Positions 51,006 to 64,000 of a DNA stretch of 64,000 nucleotides are shown in pieces; position 1 is the first letter of the stretch, and the number at the start of each line of letters is the position of its first letter. The notes under the pieces are model-generated. The model saw only the letters and a list, made by a program, of their open reading frames with translations. It had not been told where the DNA came from and searched no databases. Made by a program: the position numbers and the translations under genes. Source of the DNA: Cellulomonas sp. Leaf334 (lineage in GTDB: Bacteria > Actinomycetota > Actinomycetes > Actinomycetales > Cellulomonadaceae); contig NZ_LMOO01000006.1 of NCBI RefSeq assembly GCF_001424195.1, positions 314,648-378,647 of the forward strand, written 5' to 3'.

Positions 51006-51985
51006 GGGAGCAGGAGCACCTTTCCGGTGGTGGAGCGCGACTCGAGCGCGCGGTGGGCGTCGGCCGCGTCGGCCAGGGGGAACGTGGCGCCGACCCGCAC
51101 GTCGAGAGCGCCGGCGCGGACCGCGTCGAACAGCTCGCGGGCGCGCCAGTCGAGCTCGTCGCGCGTGGCGATGTGGTCGTCGAGCGTGGGGCGCGTCAGG
51201 AAGAGCGAGCCGGCCGCGTTGAGCCGCTGCGGGTCGACAGGCGGGACGGGACCGGACGAGCCGCCGAACAGGACGAGCGTCCCGCGGCGGTGCAACGAGG
51301 CCAGGGACGCGTCGAACGTGTCCTTGCCGACGGAGTCGAAGACGGCGTGCACCCCGCGGCCGCCGGTCAGCGCCCGCACCTCGGCAGGAAGGTCTCGCGT
51401 CAGGTCGTCGAGCTCGCGGTACCGGATCACGTCGGCGGCGCCCGCCTCGCGGGCGAGGTGCTCCTTCTCGACGCTGCCAACGGTCGCGATCACTCGGGCA
51501 CCCCGCTGCGCCGCCAGCTGCGTGAGCAGGAGACCGACACCGCCTGCGGCTGCGTGCACCAGCACGTCGTGGCCGGCCTGGACGGGAAACGTGGAGGTCA
51601 CCAGGTAGTGCGCGGTGAGGCCCTGGAGCGGGAGCGCGGCGGCGACCTCGTCGGAGACCCCCTCGGGTACGAGGAGTGCCTTCGACGCCCGCACCGCCAC
51701 GAGCTCGGCGTACGAGCCGGGTGCCGACGACCACGCGACCCGGTCGCCGACGGCGATCGCGCTGACGTCGGCGCCGACCGCGACGACCGTCCCGGCACCC
51801 TCCGAGCCCACGACGTGCGGGAACGTCATCCGGTACACGCCGGACCGGCGGTACGTGTCGATGAAGTTGACCCCGGCGGCGGCGGCGCGGACGAGGACCT
51901 CGTCGGCGGCCGGCTCGGGGTCGGGGAGCTCGGAGAGCTCGAGGACGTCGGGACCGCCCGCGGCGGTGGCTCGGATGGCGCGCAC
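51002..51985 (-). CDS. NADPH:quinone oxidoreductase, zinc-independent MDR family
   Basis: A 327-residue medium-chain dehydrogenase/reductase of the quinone oxidoreductase (Qor) type: [23 protein letters not shown], and the Rossmann motif [14 protein letters not shown]. The catalytic zinc-binding residues of alcohol dehydrogenases are missing. It probably reduces quinones with NADPH. The GTG at 51985 gives the normal N-terminus ([16 protein letters not shown]). It is coupled to the FrnE gene and divergent from argC. Confidence 0.85.
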   Translation of the reverse strand: MRAIRATAAGGPDVLELSELPDPEPAADEVLVRAAAAGVNFIDTYRRSGVYRMTFPHVVGSEGAGTVVAVGADVSAIAVGDRVAWSSAPGSYAELVAVRASKALLVPEGVSDEVAAALPLQGLTAHYLVTSTFPVQAGHDVLVHAAAGGVGLLLTQLAAQRGARVIATVGSVEKEHLAREAGAADVIRYRELDDLTRDLPAEVRALTGGRGVHAVFDSVGKDTFDASLASLHRRGTLVLFGGSSGPVPPVDPQRLNAAGSLFLTRPTLDDHIATRDELDWRARELFDAVRAGALDVRVGATFPLADAADAHRALESRSTTGKVLLLP

Positions 51986-52031
51986 GTTGGCGGAACGCGT
52001 CGACGAGCGACGATCTTCCCGGGAAGTCGTT

Positions 52032-52069
52032 CGTATCTTCGTGCAGCCTTGTGTATGTTCATGCATATG
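52032..52069 (+). promoter_or_regulatory. argC promoter with probable tandem ARG boxes
   Basis: TATGTT (52054-52059) is a -10 ending eight bases before ATG 52067, so argC may be leaderless. Over it lies a dyad, TATG-N6-CATA (52054-52067). A weaker copy of the same 13-base pattern begins at 52034, exactly 20 bases upstream (10 of 13 bases match). Pairs of ARG boxes about two helical turns apart are the usual target of the ArgR hexamer, and argR is in this operon. Repression by arginine is inferred. Confidence 0.5.
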
Positions 52070-53131
52070 ACGTTCACGGTCGCAGTCGCGGGTGCCAGCG
52101 GGTACGCCGGCGGGGAGATGCTCCGCGTGCTGCTCGCGCATCCCGAGGCGCAGATCGGCACCCTCACCGCGCACTCCAACGCCGGCACGCTGCTCGGTGC
52201 CCACCAGCCGCACCTGCGCTCGCTCGCGGGACGGGTGCTCGCACCCACCGGGGTCGAGGAGCTCTCCGGGCACGACGTGGTGGTCCTCGCCCTGCCGCAC
52301 GGCGCCAGCGGTGCGATCGCCGCGGAGCTCGAGGCGCGCGGGGACGGTGCGATCGTCGTCGACCTCGGCGCCGACCACCGGCTCGTCGACTCCGCGGACT
52401 GGGAGGAGTTCTACGGCAGCCCCCACGCGGGCACCTGGCCGTACGGGCTCCCCGAGCTGCTGCACCCGGGGGAGCGGACCGCGACCGGCCAGCGGGCGGT
52501 CCTCGCCGGAGCGCGGCGGATCGCCGTGCCGGGCTGCAACGTCACCGCCGTCTCCCTCGGTCTGCAGCCGGGCATCGCCGCGGGACTGATCGAGCCCACC
52601 GACCTCGTCGCCGTGCTCGCCAACGGCTACTCCGGAGCGGGGAAGTCCCTCAAGACGCACCTGCTCGCCAGCGAAGCGCTCGGCGCCGCCCAGCCGTACG
52701 CGGTCGGTGGGACGCACCGGCACATCCCCGAGATCGCGCAGAACCTGCGGTCCGCGGGCGCCGCGGAGGTGACGATCTCCTTCACCCCGACGCTGGTGCC
52801 CATGGCCCGCGGCATCCTCGCGACCGCCACGGCGCGCCTCGCCGCAGGCGTCGACCCGGCGGCCGTCCGGTCCGCGTGGGAGCAGACCTACGCCGACGAA
52901 CCGTTCGTGCACCTCCTGCCCGAGGGCCAGTGGCCCACCACCGCTGCGACACTCGGTGCCAACACCGCGCTCGTGCAGGTCGCGGTCGACGAGCGCGCCG
53001 GCCGCGTCGTGACGGTCACCGCGATCGACAACCTGGTCAAGGGCACCGCCGGCGGCGCCCTGCAGTCCCTGAACCTCGCGCTCGGGCTCCCCGAGACGCT
53101 CGGCCTTCCCCTGGACGGAGTCGCACCGTGA
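52067..53131 (+). CDS. argC: ArgC, N-acetyl-gamma-glutamyl-phosphate reductase
   Basis: NADPH-dependent reductase making N-acetylglutamate semialdehyde. The 354-residue product begins with [14 protein letters not shown], has DLGADHRL, the active-site cysteine in [14 protein letters not shown] and HRHIPEI, with [12 protein letters not shown] near the end. ATG 52067 is chosen over an ATG six bases upstream because of the -10 position. First gene of argCJBDFRGH; it overlaps argJ by four bases. Confidence 0.95.
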   Translation: MTFTVAVAGASGYAGGEMLRVLLAHPEAQIGTLTAHSNAGTLLGAHQPHLRSLAGRVLAPTGVEELSGHDVVVLALPHGASGAIAAELEARGDGAIVVDLGADHRLVDSADWEEFYGSPHAGTWPYGLPELLHPGERTATGQRAVLAGARRIAVPGCNVTAVSLGLQPGIAAGLIEPTDLVAVLANGYSGAGKSLKTHLLASEALGAAQPYAVGGTHRHIPEIAQNLRSAGAAEVTISFTPTLVPMARGILATATARLAAGVDPAAVRSAWEQTYADEPFVHLLPEGQWPTTAATLGANTALVQVAVDERAGRVVTVTAIDNLVKGTAGGALQSLNLALGLPETLGLPLDGVAP

Positions 53132-54345
53132 CCACCTCGCTGGACACAGGGACAGCCGCCCTGCCCTCACCCGGTGTCACCGCGGCGGCCGGCTTCCGCG
53201 CCTCGGGCATCACCGCCGGGCTGAAGGCGTCGGGGCGCCCCGACCTCGCGCTCGTCGTCAACGACGGCCCGTCGCAGGCTGCAGCGGCCGTGTTCACCAC
53301 GAACCGTGTCGTGGGCGCGCCGGTCGTCTGGTCCCGCCAGGCCGTCTCCGACGGCGTCGTCAGCGCGGTCGTGCTCAACTCCGGCGGCGCCAACGTGTGC
53401 ACCGGCCCCGAGGGCTTCCTCGACGTGCACCTGACCGCCGAGACGGTCGGCGCCGTGCTGGAGATCTCCGCGGGCGACGTCGTGGTCTGCTCGACCGGTC
53501 TGATCGGGGAGCGGCTGCCCATCGACAAGATCCTCGACGGCATCGGCATCGCCGTCGAGGCGCTCTCGCCCGAGGGCGGCACCGACGCAGCCGTCGCGAT
53601 CATGACCACCGACACCGTCGCCAAGACCGCGCACCTGCACGTCGACGGCGACCGGGGCGCCTGGACCGTCGGGGGCATGGCCAAGGGTGCGGGGATGCTC
53701 GCCCCCGGCCTGGCGACGATGCTGTGCGTCATCACGACGGACGCCGTCGTGGACGCCGAGACCGCGGACGCGGCTCTGCGAGCCGCGGTGGCGGACACGT
53801 TCGAACGGGTCGACTCCGACGGCTGCATGTCGACCTCCGACACGGTCACCCTGATGATCTCGGGCGCCAGCCGTGCGATCCCGGACCCCGCCGGGTTCAC
53901 CGCCGCGCTCACCCAGGTCTGCGGCGAGCTCGCCCGGGCTCTGGTCGCCGACGCGGAGGGTGCCACGCACGACATCGCGGTCACGGTCATGGGCGCCGAG
54001 ACGCAGGACGCCGCGCTCGCGGTCGCCCGGGCGGTGACCCGCTCCAACCTGTTCAAGGCCGCCATGTTCGGCAACGACCCGAACTGGGGCCGTGTGCTCG
54101 CGCAGGTCGGGACCGTGCCGGAGAGCGTCGCCGCATTCGACCCCGACCAGCTCGACGTCACCATCAACGGCGTCCAGGTGTGCAAGGCGGGCGGCGCGTT
54201 CCGGCCCCGGTCCGAGGTGGACCTGGCCGCGAACCGCGAGGTGCACGTGCTCATCGACCTGCACGCGGGCGGCGAGGTGGTCACCGTGTGGACCAACGAC
54301 CTCACGCACGACTACGTCCACGAGAACAGCGCGTACTCCACATGA
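53128..54345 (+). CDS. argJ: ArgJ, glutamate/ornithine N-acetyltransferase
   Basis: Transfers acetyl from N-acetylornithine to glutamate, closing the cyclic arginine pathway; it may also use acetyl-CoA. The 405-residue precursor self-cleaves before the nucleophile Thr197 in APGLATML, giving alpha and beta chains. Other signatures are [17 protein letters not shown] and [10 protein letters not shown]. The presence of argJ explains why no argE-type deacetylase is needed. The GTG overlaps argC; the stop overlaps argB. Confidence 0.95.
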   Translation: MTTSLDTGTAALPSPGVTAAAGFRASGITAGLKASGRPDLALVVNDGPSQAAAAVFTTNRVVGAPVVWSRQAVSDGVVSAVVLNSGGANVCTGPEGFLDVHLTAETVGAVLEISAGDVVVCSTGLIGERLPIDKILDGIGIAVEALSPEGGTDAAVAIMTTDTVAKTAHLHVDGDRGAWTVGGMAKGAGMLAPGLATMLCVITTDAVVDAETADAALRAAVADTFERVDSDGCMSTSDTVTLMISGASRAIPDPAGFTAALTQVCGELARALVADAEGATHDIAVTVMGAETQDAALAVARAVTRSNLFKAAMFGNDPNWGRVLAQVGTVPESVAAFDPDQLDVTINGVQVCKAGGAFRPRSEVDLAANREVHVLIDLHAGGEVVTVWTNDLTHDYVHENSAYST

Positions 54346-55312
54346 GCGACTTCACGTTCAACACCCGCACCGACCTGCGCGCGGACCAGAAGGCCGAGGT
54401 CCTCATCGAGGCCCTGCCGTGGCTGCAGAAGTTCGCGGGCGCGCTCGTCGTCGTGAAGTACGGCGGCAACGCGATGATCGACGAGGACCTCAAGCGCGCG
54501 TTCGCGCAGGACATGGTGTTCCTGCGCCAGGTCGGCCTCAAGCCGGTCGTGGTGCACGGCGGGGGACCGCAGATCAACGCGATGCTCGACCGGCTCGGCA
54601 TCGAGTCGGAGTTCCGCGGCGGTCTGCGCGTCACCACGCCCGAGGCCATGGACGTGGTGCGGATGGTGCTCACCGGTCAGGTCTCCCGGGAGCTCGTCGG
54701 GCTGCTCAACGCGCACGGACCGCACGCCGTCGGCCTGTCCGGCGAGGACGGCGGGCTGTTCCAGGCGCGTCGCCGCACCGCGCTCGTCGACGGCCAGAGC
54801 GTCGACATCGGGCTCGTCGGCGACGTCGTCAAGGTCAACCCCGGCGCCGTGCTCGACCTGCTCGACGCCGGCCGCATCCCCGTCGTCTCGACCGTCGCCC
54901 CCGACCTCGACGACCCGACGACCGTCCTCAACGTCAACGCGGACACCGCCGCCGCCGCGCTCGCGGTCGCGCTCGGCGCGCGCAAGCTCATCGTGCTCAC
55001 GGACGTCGAGGGCCTCTACACCAGCTGGCCCGACACGAGCTCGCTCGTGCGCCGCATCTCGGCGAGCTCGCTCGCGGAGCTGCTTCCCGGACTGGACGCC
55101 GGGATGCGCCCGAAGATGGAGGCGTGCTGGCGGGCCGTCGAGGGCGGCGTCGGCCGAGCCCACGTCATCGACGGACGCGCACCGCACTCGATCCTGGTCG
55201 AGGTCTTCACGTCCGACGGCATCGGCACCATGGTCCTGCCCGACGAGGAGCCCGCCGACGCCCCCTTCACGGCCCCCATCCCCGTGATCCCCCATGACCC
55301 CGAGGTGACCCT

Positions 55313-55316
<4 letters not shown>
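54342..55316 (+). CDS. argB: ArgB, N-acetylglutamate kinase
   Basis: Amino acid kinase that phosphorylates N-acetylglutamate, usually the feedback-controlled step of the cyclic pathway. The 324-residue product has an N-terminal helix ([13 protein letters not shown]) found in arginine-sensitive hexameric enzymes, then [32 protein letters not shown] and the late GAGG-equivalent MRPKMEAC. About 25 extra residues follow the core. Arginine feedback inhibition is inferred from the N-helix. Confidence 0.95.
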
Positions 55317-57530
<2,214 letters not shown>

Positions 57531-57531
<1 letters not shown>

Positions 57532-58061
57532 TGAGCGTCACCGTCCCGCACACCAAGGCGGCCCGGCACGCACTGGTCACCGCGCTGCTCACGCGTGGCA
57601 CGGTCCACTCGCAGCAGCAGCTGGCCGAGCTGCTGACCGCGGAGGGCGTCACCGTCACGCAGGCGACCCTCTCGCGCGACCTCGTCGAGCTGCGTGCCGT
57701 CAAGATCCGGACCCCGTCCGGCGCCCTCGCGTACGCCGTCCCCGCGGAGGGTGGCCTGCGCACGCCCGCCGCGGGCCCGGACGAGGAGATGCTCGCCGCC
57801 CGCCTCGCCCGGTTGTGCGCCGAGCTCCTCGTGACCGCGGAGGCGTCGGGCAACCTCGTCGTGCTCCGGACGCCGCCGGGTGCTGCGCAGTTCCTCGCAT
57901 CGGCCATCGACCACTCGGTCCTGCCCGCCGTGCTCGGCACGATCGCGGGCGACGACACGGTCCTGGTCATCGCCCGCGAGGGGGAGACCGGCGTCGCGCT
58001 GGCCGCCCGGTTCCTCGCGCTCGCGACCGACACGCCGTCGCGGACCCGTCCGTCAGACTGA
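57531..58061 (+). CDS. argR: ArgR, arginine repressor
   Basis: Arginine-responsive regulator of arginine genes, a hexamer when bound to arginine. The 176-residue product has an N-terminal winged helix ([26 protein letters not shown]) and a C-terminal oligomerisation and arginine-binding domain with [14 protein letters not shown] and [14 protein letters not shown]. It overlaps argF in TGATG with GGAGG upstream. The probable operator is at argC, so the operon would regulate itself. Confidence 0.95.
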
Positions 58062-58104
58062 CCCCAGACCCTTCCCGCACTGACCCCCCGAAGAGAGAAG
58101 AACA

Positions 58105-61332
<3,228 letters not shown>

Positions 61333-61431
61333 GTGGCCGCCCGCTCGTCCACGCCCACTCGGCACCCCTCCCACCGACCGCGGGGGCGTCGTGGATCCGG
61401 AAACCCGGATCGCCGCGGCCGGGTCGTGCGG

Positions 61432-61444
61432 CAAGATGTTCGGG
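61432..61444 (+). promoter_or_regulatory. Possible -10 before the glycosylase gene
   Basis: CAAGAT (61432-61437) ends seven bases before GTG 61444, another possible leaderless start. Just upstream, GATCCGG-AAAC-CCGGATC (61394-61411) forms a seven-pair hairpin that could end the upstream transcript. Confidence 0.3.
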
Positions 61445-62145
61445 TGAGCCCGTCGGAACCGCTCGAGATCCCGGATGCCGCCGGTCGGCGCGCGCCCGTG
61501 GCCGTCCCGGCGCGGGTCTGGTTCAGCCGGGACGTGCACGCGGTCGCGCGCGACCTGCTCGGTGCCTACCTCACGGCGCGCTCGCCCGAGGGCGACGTCA
61601 CGCTGCGGATCACCGAGGTCGAGGCCTACGGCGGTGCCGACGACCCGGGCTCCCACGCGTACCGAGGCCGGACCGCCCGGAACGCGGTGATGTTCGCGGA
61701 GCCGGGGCGGCTGTACGTGTACCGCCACCTCGGCCTGCACCACTGCCTCAACATCGTCACCGAGCCGACCGGGAGCCCGTCGGCGGTCCTGCTGCGCGCC
61801 GGCGAGATCGTCGAGGGCACCGACCTGGCGTGGCGGCGCCGGGAGGCCGTCGGTGTCGTCGACTCCGAGCGGCAGCTCGCCCGCGGTCCCGCCCGGCTCG
61901 CGGTCGCGCTCGGGCTGGACCTGCGCGCCAACGGTGCCGACGTGACGGAGGCGGGCGGCGAGATCGTGCTGCACCGCCACCAGGTCGTGGTCCAGCCGAC
62001 CCACAAGACCGGTCCCCGCGTCGGGGTCTCGGGTTCGGGCGGCGAGGGCACCAGGTTCCCCTGGCGCTACTGGCTGACGGACGAGCGCACGGTCTCCGCG
62101 TATCGCCCGGCGTATCGCGCGCCGGCGTCGGTAGACGTCCCGTGA
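61444..62145 (+). CDS. mpg: 3-methyladenine DNA glycosylase, AAG/MPG family
   Basis: Base-excision repair enzyme removing alkylated purines. The 233-residue product has [10 protein letters not shown], the catalytic glutamate in [33 protein letters not shown] and GLHHCLNIV, all family hallmarks. The GTG at 61444 is chosen over an in-frame ATG 111 bases upstream because the extra residues are Arg/Ser-rich and unlike the family. Confidence 0.88.
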   Translation: MSPSEPLEIPDAAGRRAPVAVPARVWFSRDVHAVARDLLGAYLTARSPEGDVTLRITEVEAYGGADDPGSHAYRGRTARNAVMFAEPGRLYVYRHLGLHHCLNIVTEPTGSPSAVLLRAGEIVEGTDLAWRRREAVGVVDSERQLARGPARLAVALGLDLRANGADVTEAGGEIVLHRHQVVVQPTHKTGPRVGVSGSGGEGTRFPWRYWLTDERTVSAYRPAYRAPASVDVP

Positions 62146-62228
62146 GGGACGACGACGCCGGCTGGACGCCCTCGCTGACCACCCCCTCCGCCGGTCCCGG
62201 ACCGGCCTACTGCCTGGAGACCCTGTGA
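62142..62228 (+). CDS. 28-codon ORF between mpg and tyrS
   Basis: GTG 62142 overlaps the mpg stop (GTGA), and its own TGA overlaps the tyrS GTG. The frame fills the whole gap with 28 codons. It has one Tyr codon and a Pro/Thr-rich middle; I recognise no family. It may be a coupling ORF that carries ribosomes into tyrS, or may be untranslated chance. The RNA can fold at CCGGTCC/GGACCGG. Confidence 0.35.
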   Translation: MRDDDAGWTPSLTTPSAGPGPAYCLETL

Positions 62229-63487
62229 ACCACATCCTCGACGAGCTCGAGTGGCGTGGGCTGATCGCCCAGACCACCGACCTCGACGCCCTCCGCGACG
62301 CGCTCTCCGCCGGGCCCGTCGCCCTCTACTGCGGGTTCGACCCCACCGCTCCGAGCCTGCACATCGGCAATCTCGTCCAGATCCTCACCGTGCGTCGCCT
62401 GCAGGACGCCGGGCACACCCCGTTCGGACTCGTCGGCGGCGCGACGGGCCTGATCGGCGACCCGAAGATGGCGGGCGAGCGGACCCTCAACGAGCGTGAC
62501 GTCGTGGCGGTCTGGGTGGAGCGCATCCGCAAGCAGATCGAGCCGCTGCTCCGCTTCGACGGCCCGAACGCCGCGACGATGGTCAACAACCTGGACTGGA
62601 CCGCCCCGCTGTCTGCCATCGACTTCCTGCGGGACGTCGGCAAGCACTACCGGCTCGGCACCATGCTCGCCAAGGACACCGTCGCCCGACGCCTGAACAG
62701 CGACGCAGGCATCAGCTTCACCGAGTTCAGCTACCAGATCCTGCAGGGCATGGACTACCTGGAGCTGCACCGCCGGCACGGGATCAGCCTCCAGACCGGC
62801 GGCAGCGACCAGTGGGGCAACCTGCTCTCGGGCGTCGAGCTGATCCGCAAGGCCGAGGGCGTCGCCGTGCACGCGTTGACGACTCCGCTGATCACGAAGT
62901 CGGACGGCACCAAGTTCGGCAAGACGGAGTCCGGCACCGTCTGGCTCGACCCCGAGCTGACCACGCCGTACGCGTTCTTCCAGTTCTGGCTGAACGCCGA
63001 CGACGCCGACGTCGTGCGGTACCTCAAGGTGTTCACGTTCCGCACCCGCGAGCAGATCGCCGAGCTGGAGTCAGCGGTAACGCAGCGACCGGCAGCACGT
63101 GAGGCACAGCGCGCGCTCGCCTACGAGGTGACGTCCCTGGTGCACGGAGCGGCGGCCACCGAGCTGGTCGTCGCCGCGAGCCAGGCCCTGTTCGGTCGCG
63201 GCTCCCTGGCGGAGCTCGACGCAGCCACGCTCGGCGCGGCCGTCGCGGAGCTCCCGTCCGCACGAGGTGTCGCGGGCGACGCGATCGCGGACCTCCTCGC
63301 GGCGACGGGCGTGGTCGCGAGCAAGGGGGCGGCGCGACGGGCGATCGCGGAAGGGGGCGCGTCGGTCAACAACGTCCGGGTCGCCACCGAGGACGCCGTC
63401 CTCACGTCCGACGACCTCCTGCACGGACGCTGGGCGGTCCTGCGTCGGGGCAAGCGGACCCTCGCGGTGGTCGACGCGCAGGCCTGA
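62225..63487 (+). CDS. tyrS: TyrS, tyrosyl-tRNA synthetase
   Basis: Class I synthetase of 420 residues: [16 protein letters not shown] with the HIGH-type motif, the tyrosine-binding [11 protein letters not shown] and TGGSDQWGN, the KMSKS loop as KFGKT, and a C-terminal S4 domain (residues about 350-420, [21 protein letters not shown]). GTG 62225 has GGAG about six bases upstream. Confidence 0.96.
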   Translation: MNHILDELEWRGLIAQTTDLDALRDALSAGPVALYCGFDPTAPSLHIGNLVQILTVRRLQDAGHTPFGLVGGATGLIGDPKMAGERTLNERDVVAVWVERIRKQIEPLLRFDGPNAATMVNNLDWTAPLSAIDFLRDVGKHYRLGTMLAKDTVARRLNSDAGISFTEFSYQILQGMDYLELHRRHGISLQTGGSDQWGNLLSGVELIRKAEGVAVHALTTPLITKSDGTKFGKTESGTVWLDPELTTPYAFFQFWLNADDADVVRYLKVFTFRTREQIAELESAVTQRPAAREAQRALAYEVTSLVHGAAATELVVAASQALFGRGSLAELDAATLGAAVAELPSARGVAGDAIADLLAATGVVASKGAARRAIAEGGASVNNVRVATEDAVLTSDDLLHGRWAVLRRGKRTLAVVDAQA

Positions 63488-63531
63488 GCCGGTTCTGGGG
63501 CGGTCTGCGTGGATCCGAGCCGGCACCGCAC

Positions 63532-63583
63532 GACGGCGGGTCCTCGTCCCCCTCGCGGGATCGAGGGCCCGCCGCCGTCATTT
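63532..63583 (+). terminator. Terminator after tyrS
   Basis: GACGGCGG (63532-63539) pairs with CCGCCGTC (63572-63579), enclosing an inner CCTCG/CGAGG stem, and is followed by ATTT. It separates tyrS from the rRNA promoter region. Confidence 0.65.
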
Positions 63584-63922
63584 CCGCCGTCTGACCTGCA
63601 CGTTCGACCCCGACGGCAGGTCTGGTGACCGGGGTCACCGCGACGGGATTTGCCACCTGCCGCAACACGCGCGTAATGTTCTCGATGTCGCCCGAGAGGG
63701 AGGAACGGACACCGCGGATCGAACCACGGTGGCTGGTCCCTAGGGTGGCCACCCCCGCTCGTGCTGACAGGCGCTTTGTGCGCCCTGATGCCGGACGGGG
63801 ACGGGCTCCTGGCCCGCGTCCGCTGCCCGAACGGGTGGCGAGAGGCGGCCGGAAAGCCAGGTAGGATTCAGAACGACAAAGCCTCTCGGATGAGATCGAA
63901 AGATCTCGAGGAGATGCGCGTC
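63584..63922 (+). promoter_or_regulatory. rRNA operon promoter region
   Basis: No gene is seen here. TTGCCA-18-TAATGT (63650-63679) is the best promoter, and TAGGAT (63862-63867) is a second -10 candidate nearer the rRNA. A hairpin GAGATC-GAAA-GATCTC (63892-63907), extended by CCTC/GAGG, lies in the leader. Multiple tandem promoters are usual for actinobacterial rrn operons. Confidence 0.5.
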
Positions 63923-64000
63923 TGTTCCTTGAGAACTCAACAGTGTGCCAAATAGTCGATGCCATATGGCTCGTCATCTGATGGTGTCTTGCCTCGTTCG
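63923..64000 (+). ncRNA. 16S rRNA leader with boxA-like antitermination element (partial)
   Basis: TGTTCCTTGAGAACT (63923-63937), followed by CAACAGTGTGCCAAA, is the boxA-type leader found ahead of 16S rRNA in many actinobacteria. The 16S gene itself has not begun by 64000; its 5' end should lie shortly beyond. The leader normally recruits NusB/S10 and contains the RNase III processing arm. Confidence 0.7.

Overview
The window is very GC-rich and gene-dense, and nearly all genes are ordinary chromosomal ones. Gene order and content point to a high-GC actinobacterium of the Micrococcales, most like Cellulomonas or a relative: a dcw cluster without ftsA that runs into sepF-yggT-divIVA, a PriA-type hisA, a DUF1844 gene beside infC, a fused oleBC gene, and an actinobacterial rRNA leader. 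The genus is an inference; no rRNA gene body lies in the window. I see no prophage, insertion sequence, CRISPR array or tRNA gene.

Layout. (1) 1-15600: the 3' end of murE, then murF-mraY-murD-ftsW-murG-murC-ftsQ, mostly overlapping by 4-8 bases. ftsZ follows behind its own promoter region, then pgeF, sepF, yggT, divIVA, a TraR/DksA zinc-finger gene, lspA and an rluD-type pseudouridine synthase. Together these make peptidoglycan precursors, build the divisome and set up polar growth. (2) 15597-21333: a GNAT gene, dnaE, a BCP-like peroxiredoxin gene divergent from an ArsR-SRPBCC pair, and a small S4 protein gene. (3) 21445-31833: a histidine locus (hisD ... hisC-hisB-unknown-hisH-hisA-sseB) interrupted after hisD by oleA-oleBC-oleD, the genes for head-to-head long-chain olefin synthesis. 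The HisH encoded here has lost its catalytic cysteine, and hisF is not in the window. (4) 31830-35396: a GerW-like gene, a lipoprotein serine protease with a coiled-coil membrane partner, an MFS transporter and a DUF1844 gene.

(5) 35397-43716: translation genes. A structured leader precedes infC-rpmI-rplT; infC appears to start at ATC and encodes an IF3 with a tail of about 200 low-complexity residues. Then come a SUKH-like gene, a SpoU/TrmH methyltransferase, thpR and pheS-pheT. (6) 43902-51985: a 1650-residue secreted nuclease/5'-nucleotidase, then a minus-strand block with a TrpB2-type tryptophan synthase beta chain, a FrnE/DsbA protein and a quinone oxidoreductase. (7) 52067-60769: a complete argCJBDFRGH operon with a probable ArgR operator at argC. 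The ArgF carbamoyl-phosphate motif is non-canonical. (8) 60766-64000: a uridine-kinase-like gene, a 3-methyladenine glycosylase gene, tyrS and the promoter and leader of an rRNA operon whose 16S gene should start just past the window.

Many genes have a TANNNT -10 element six to eight bases before the start codon, which suggests frequent leaderless transcripts. The most unusual observations are the glutaminase-dead HisH, the ole cluster inside the his locus, the ATC start and long tail of infC, and the altered ArgF motif.
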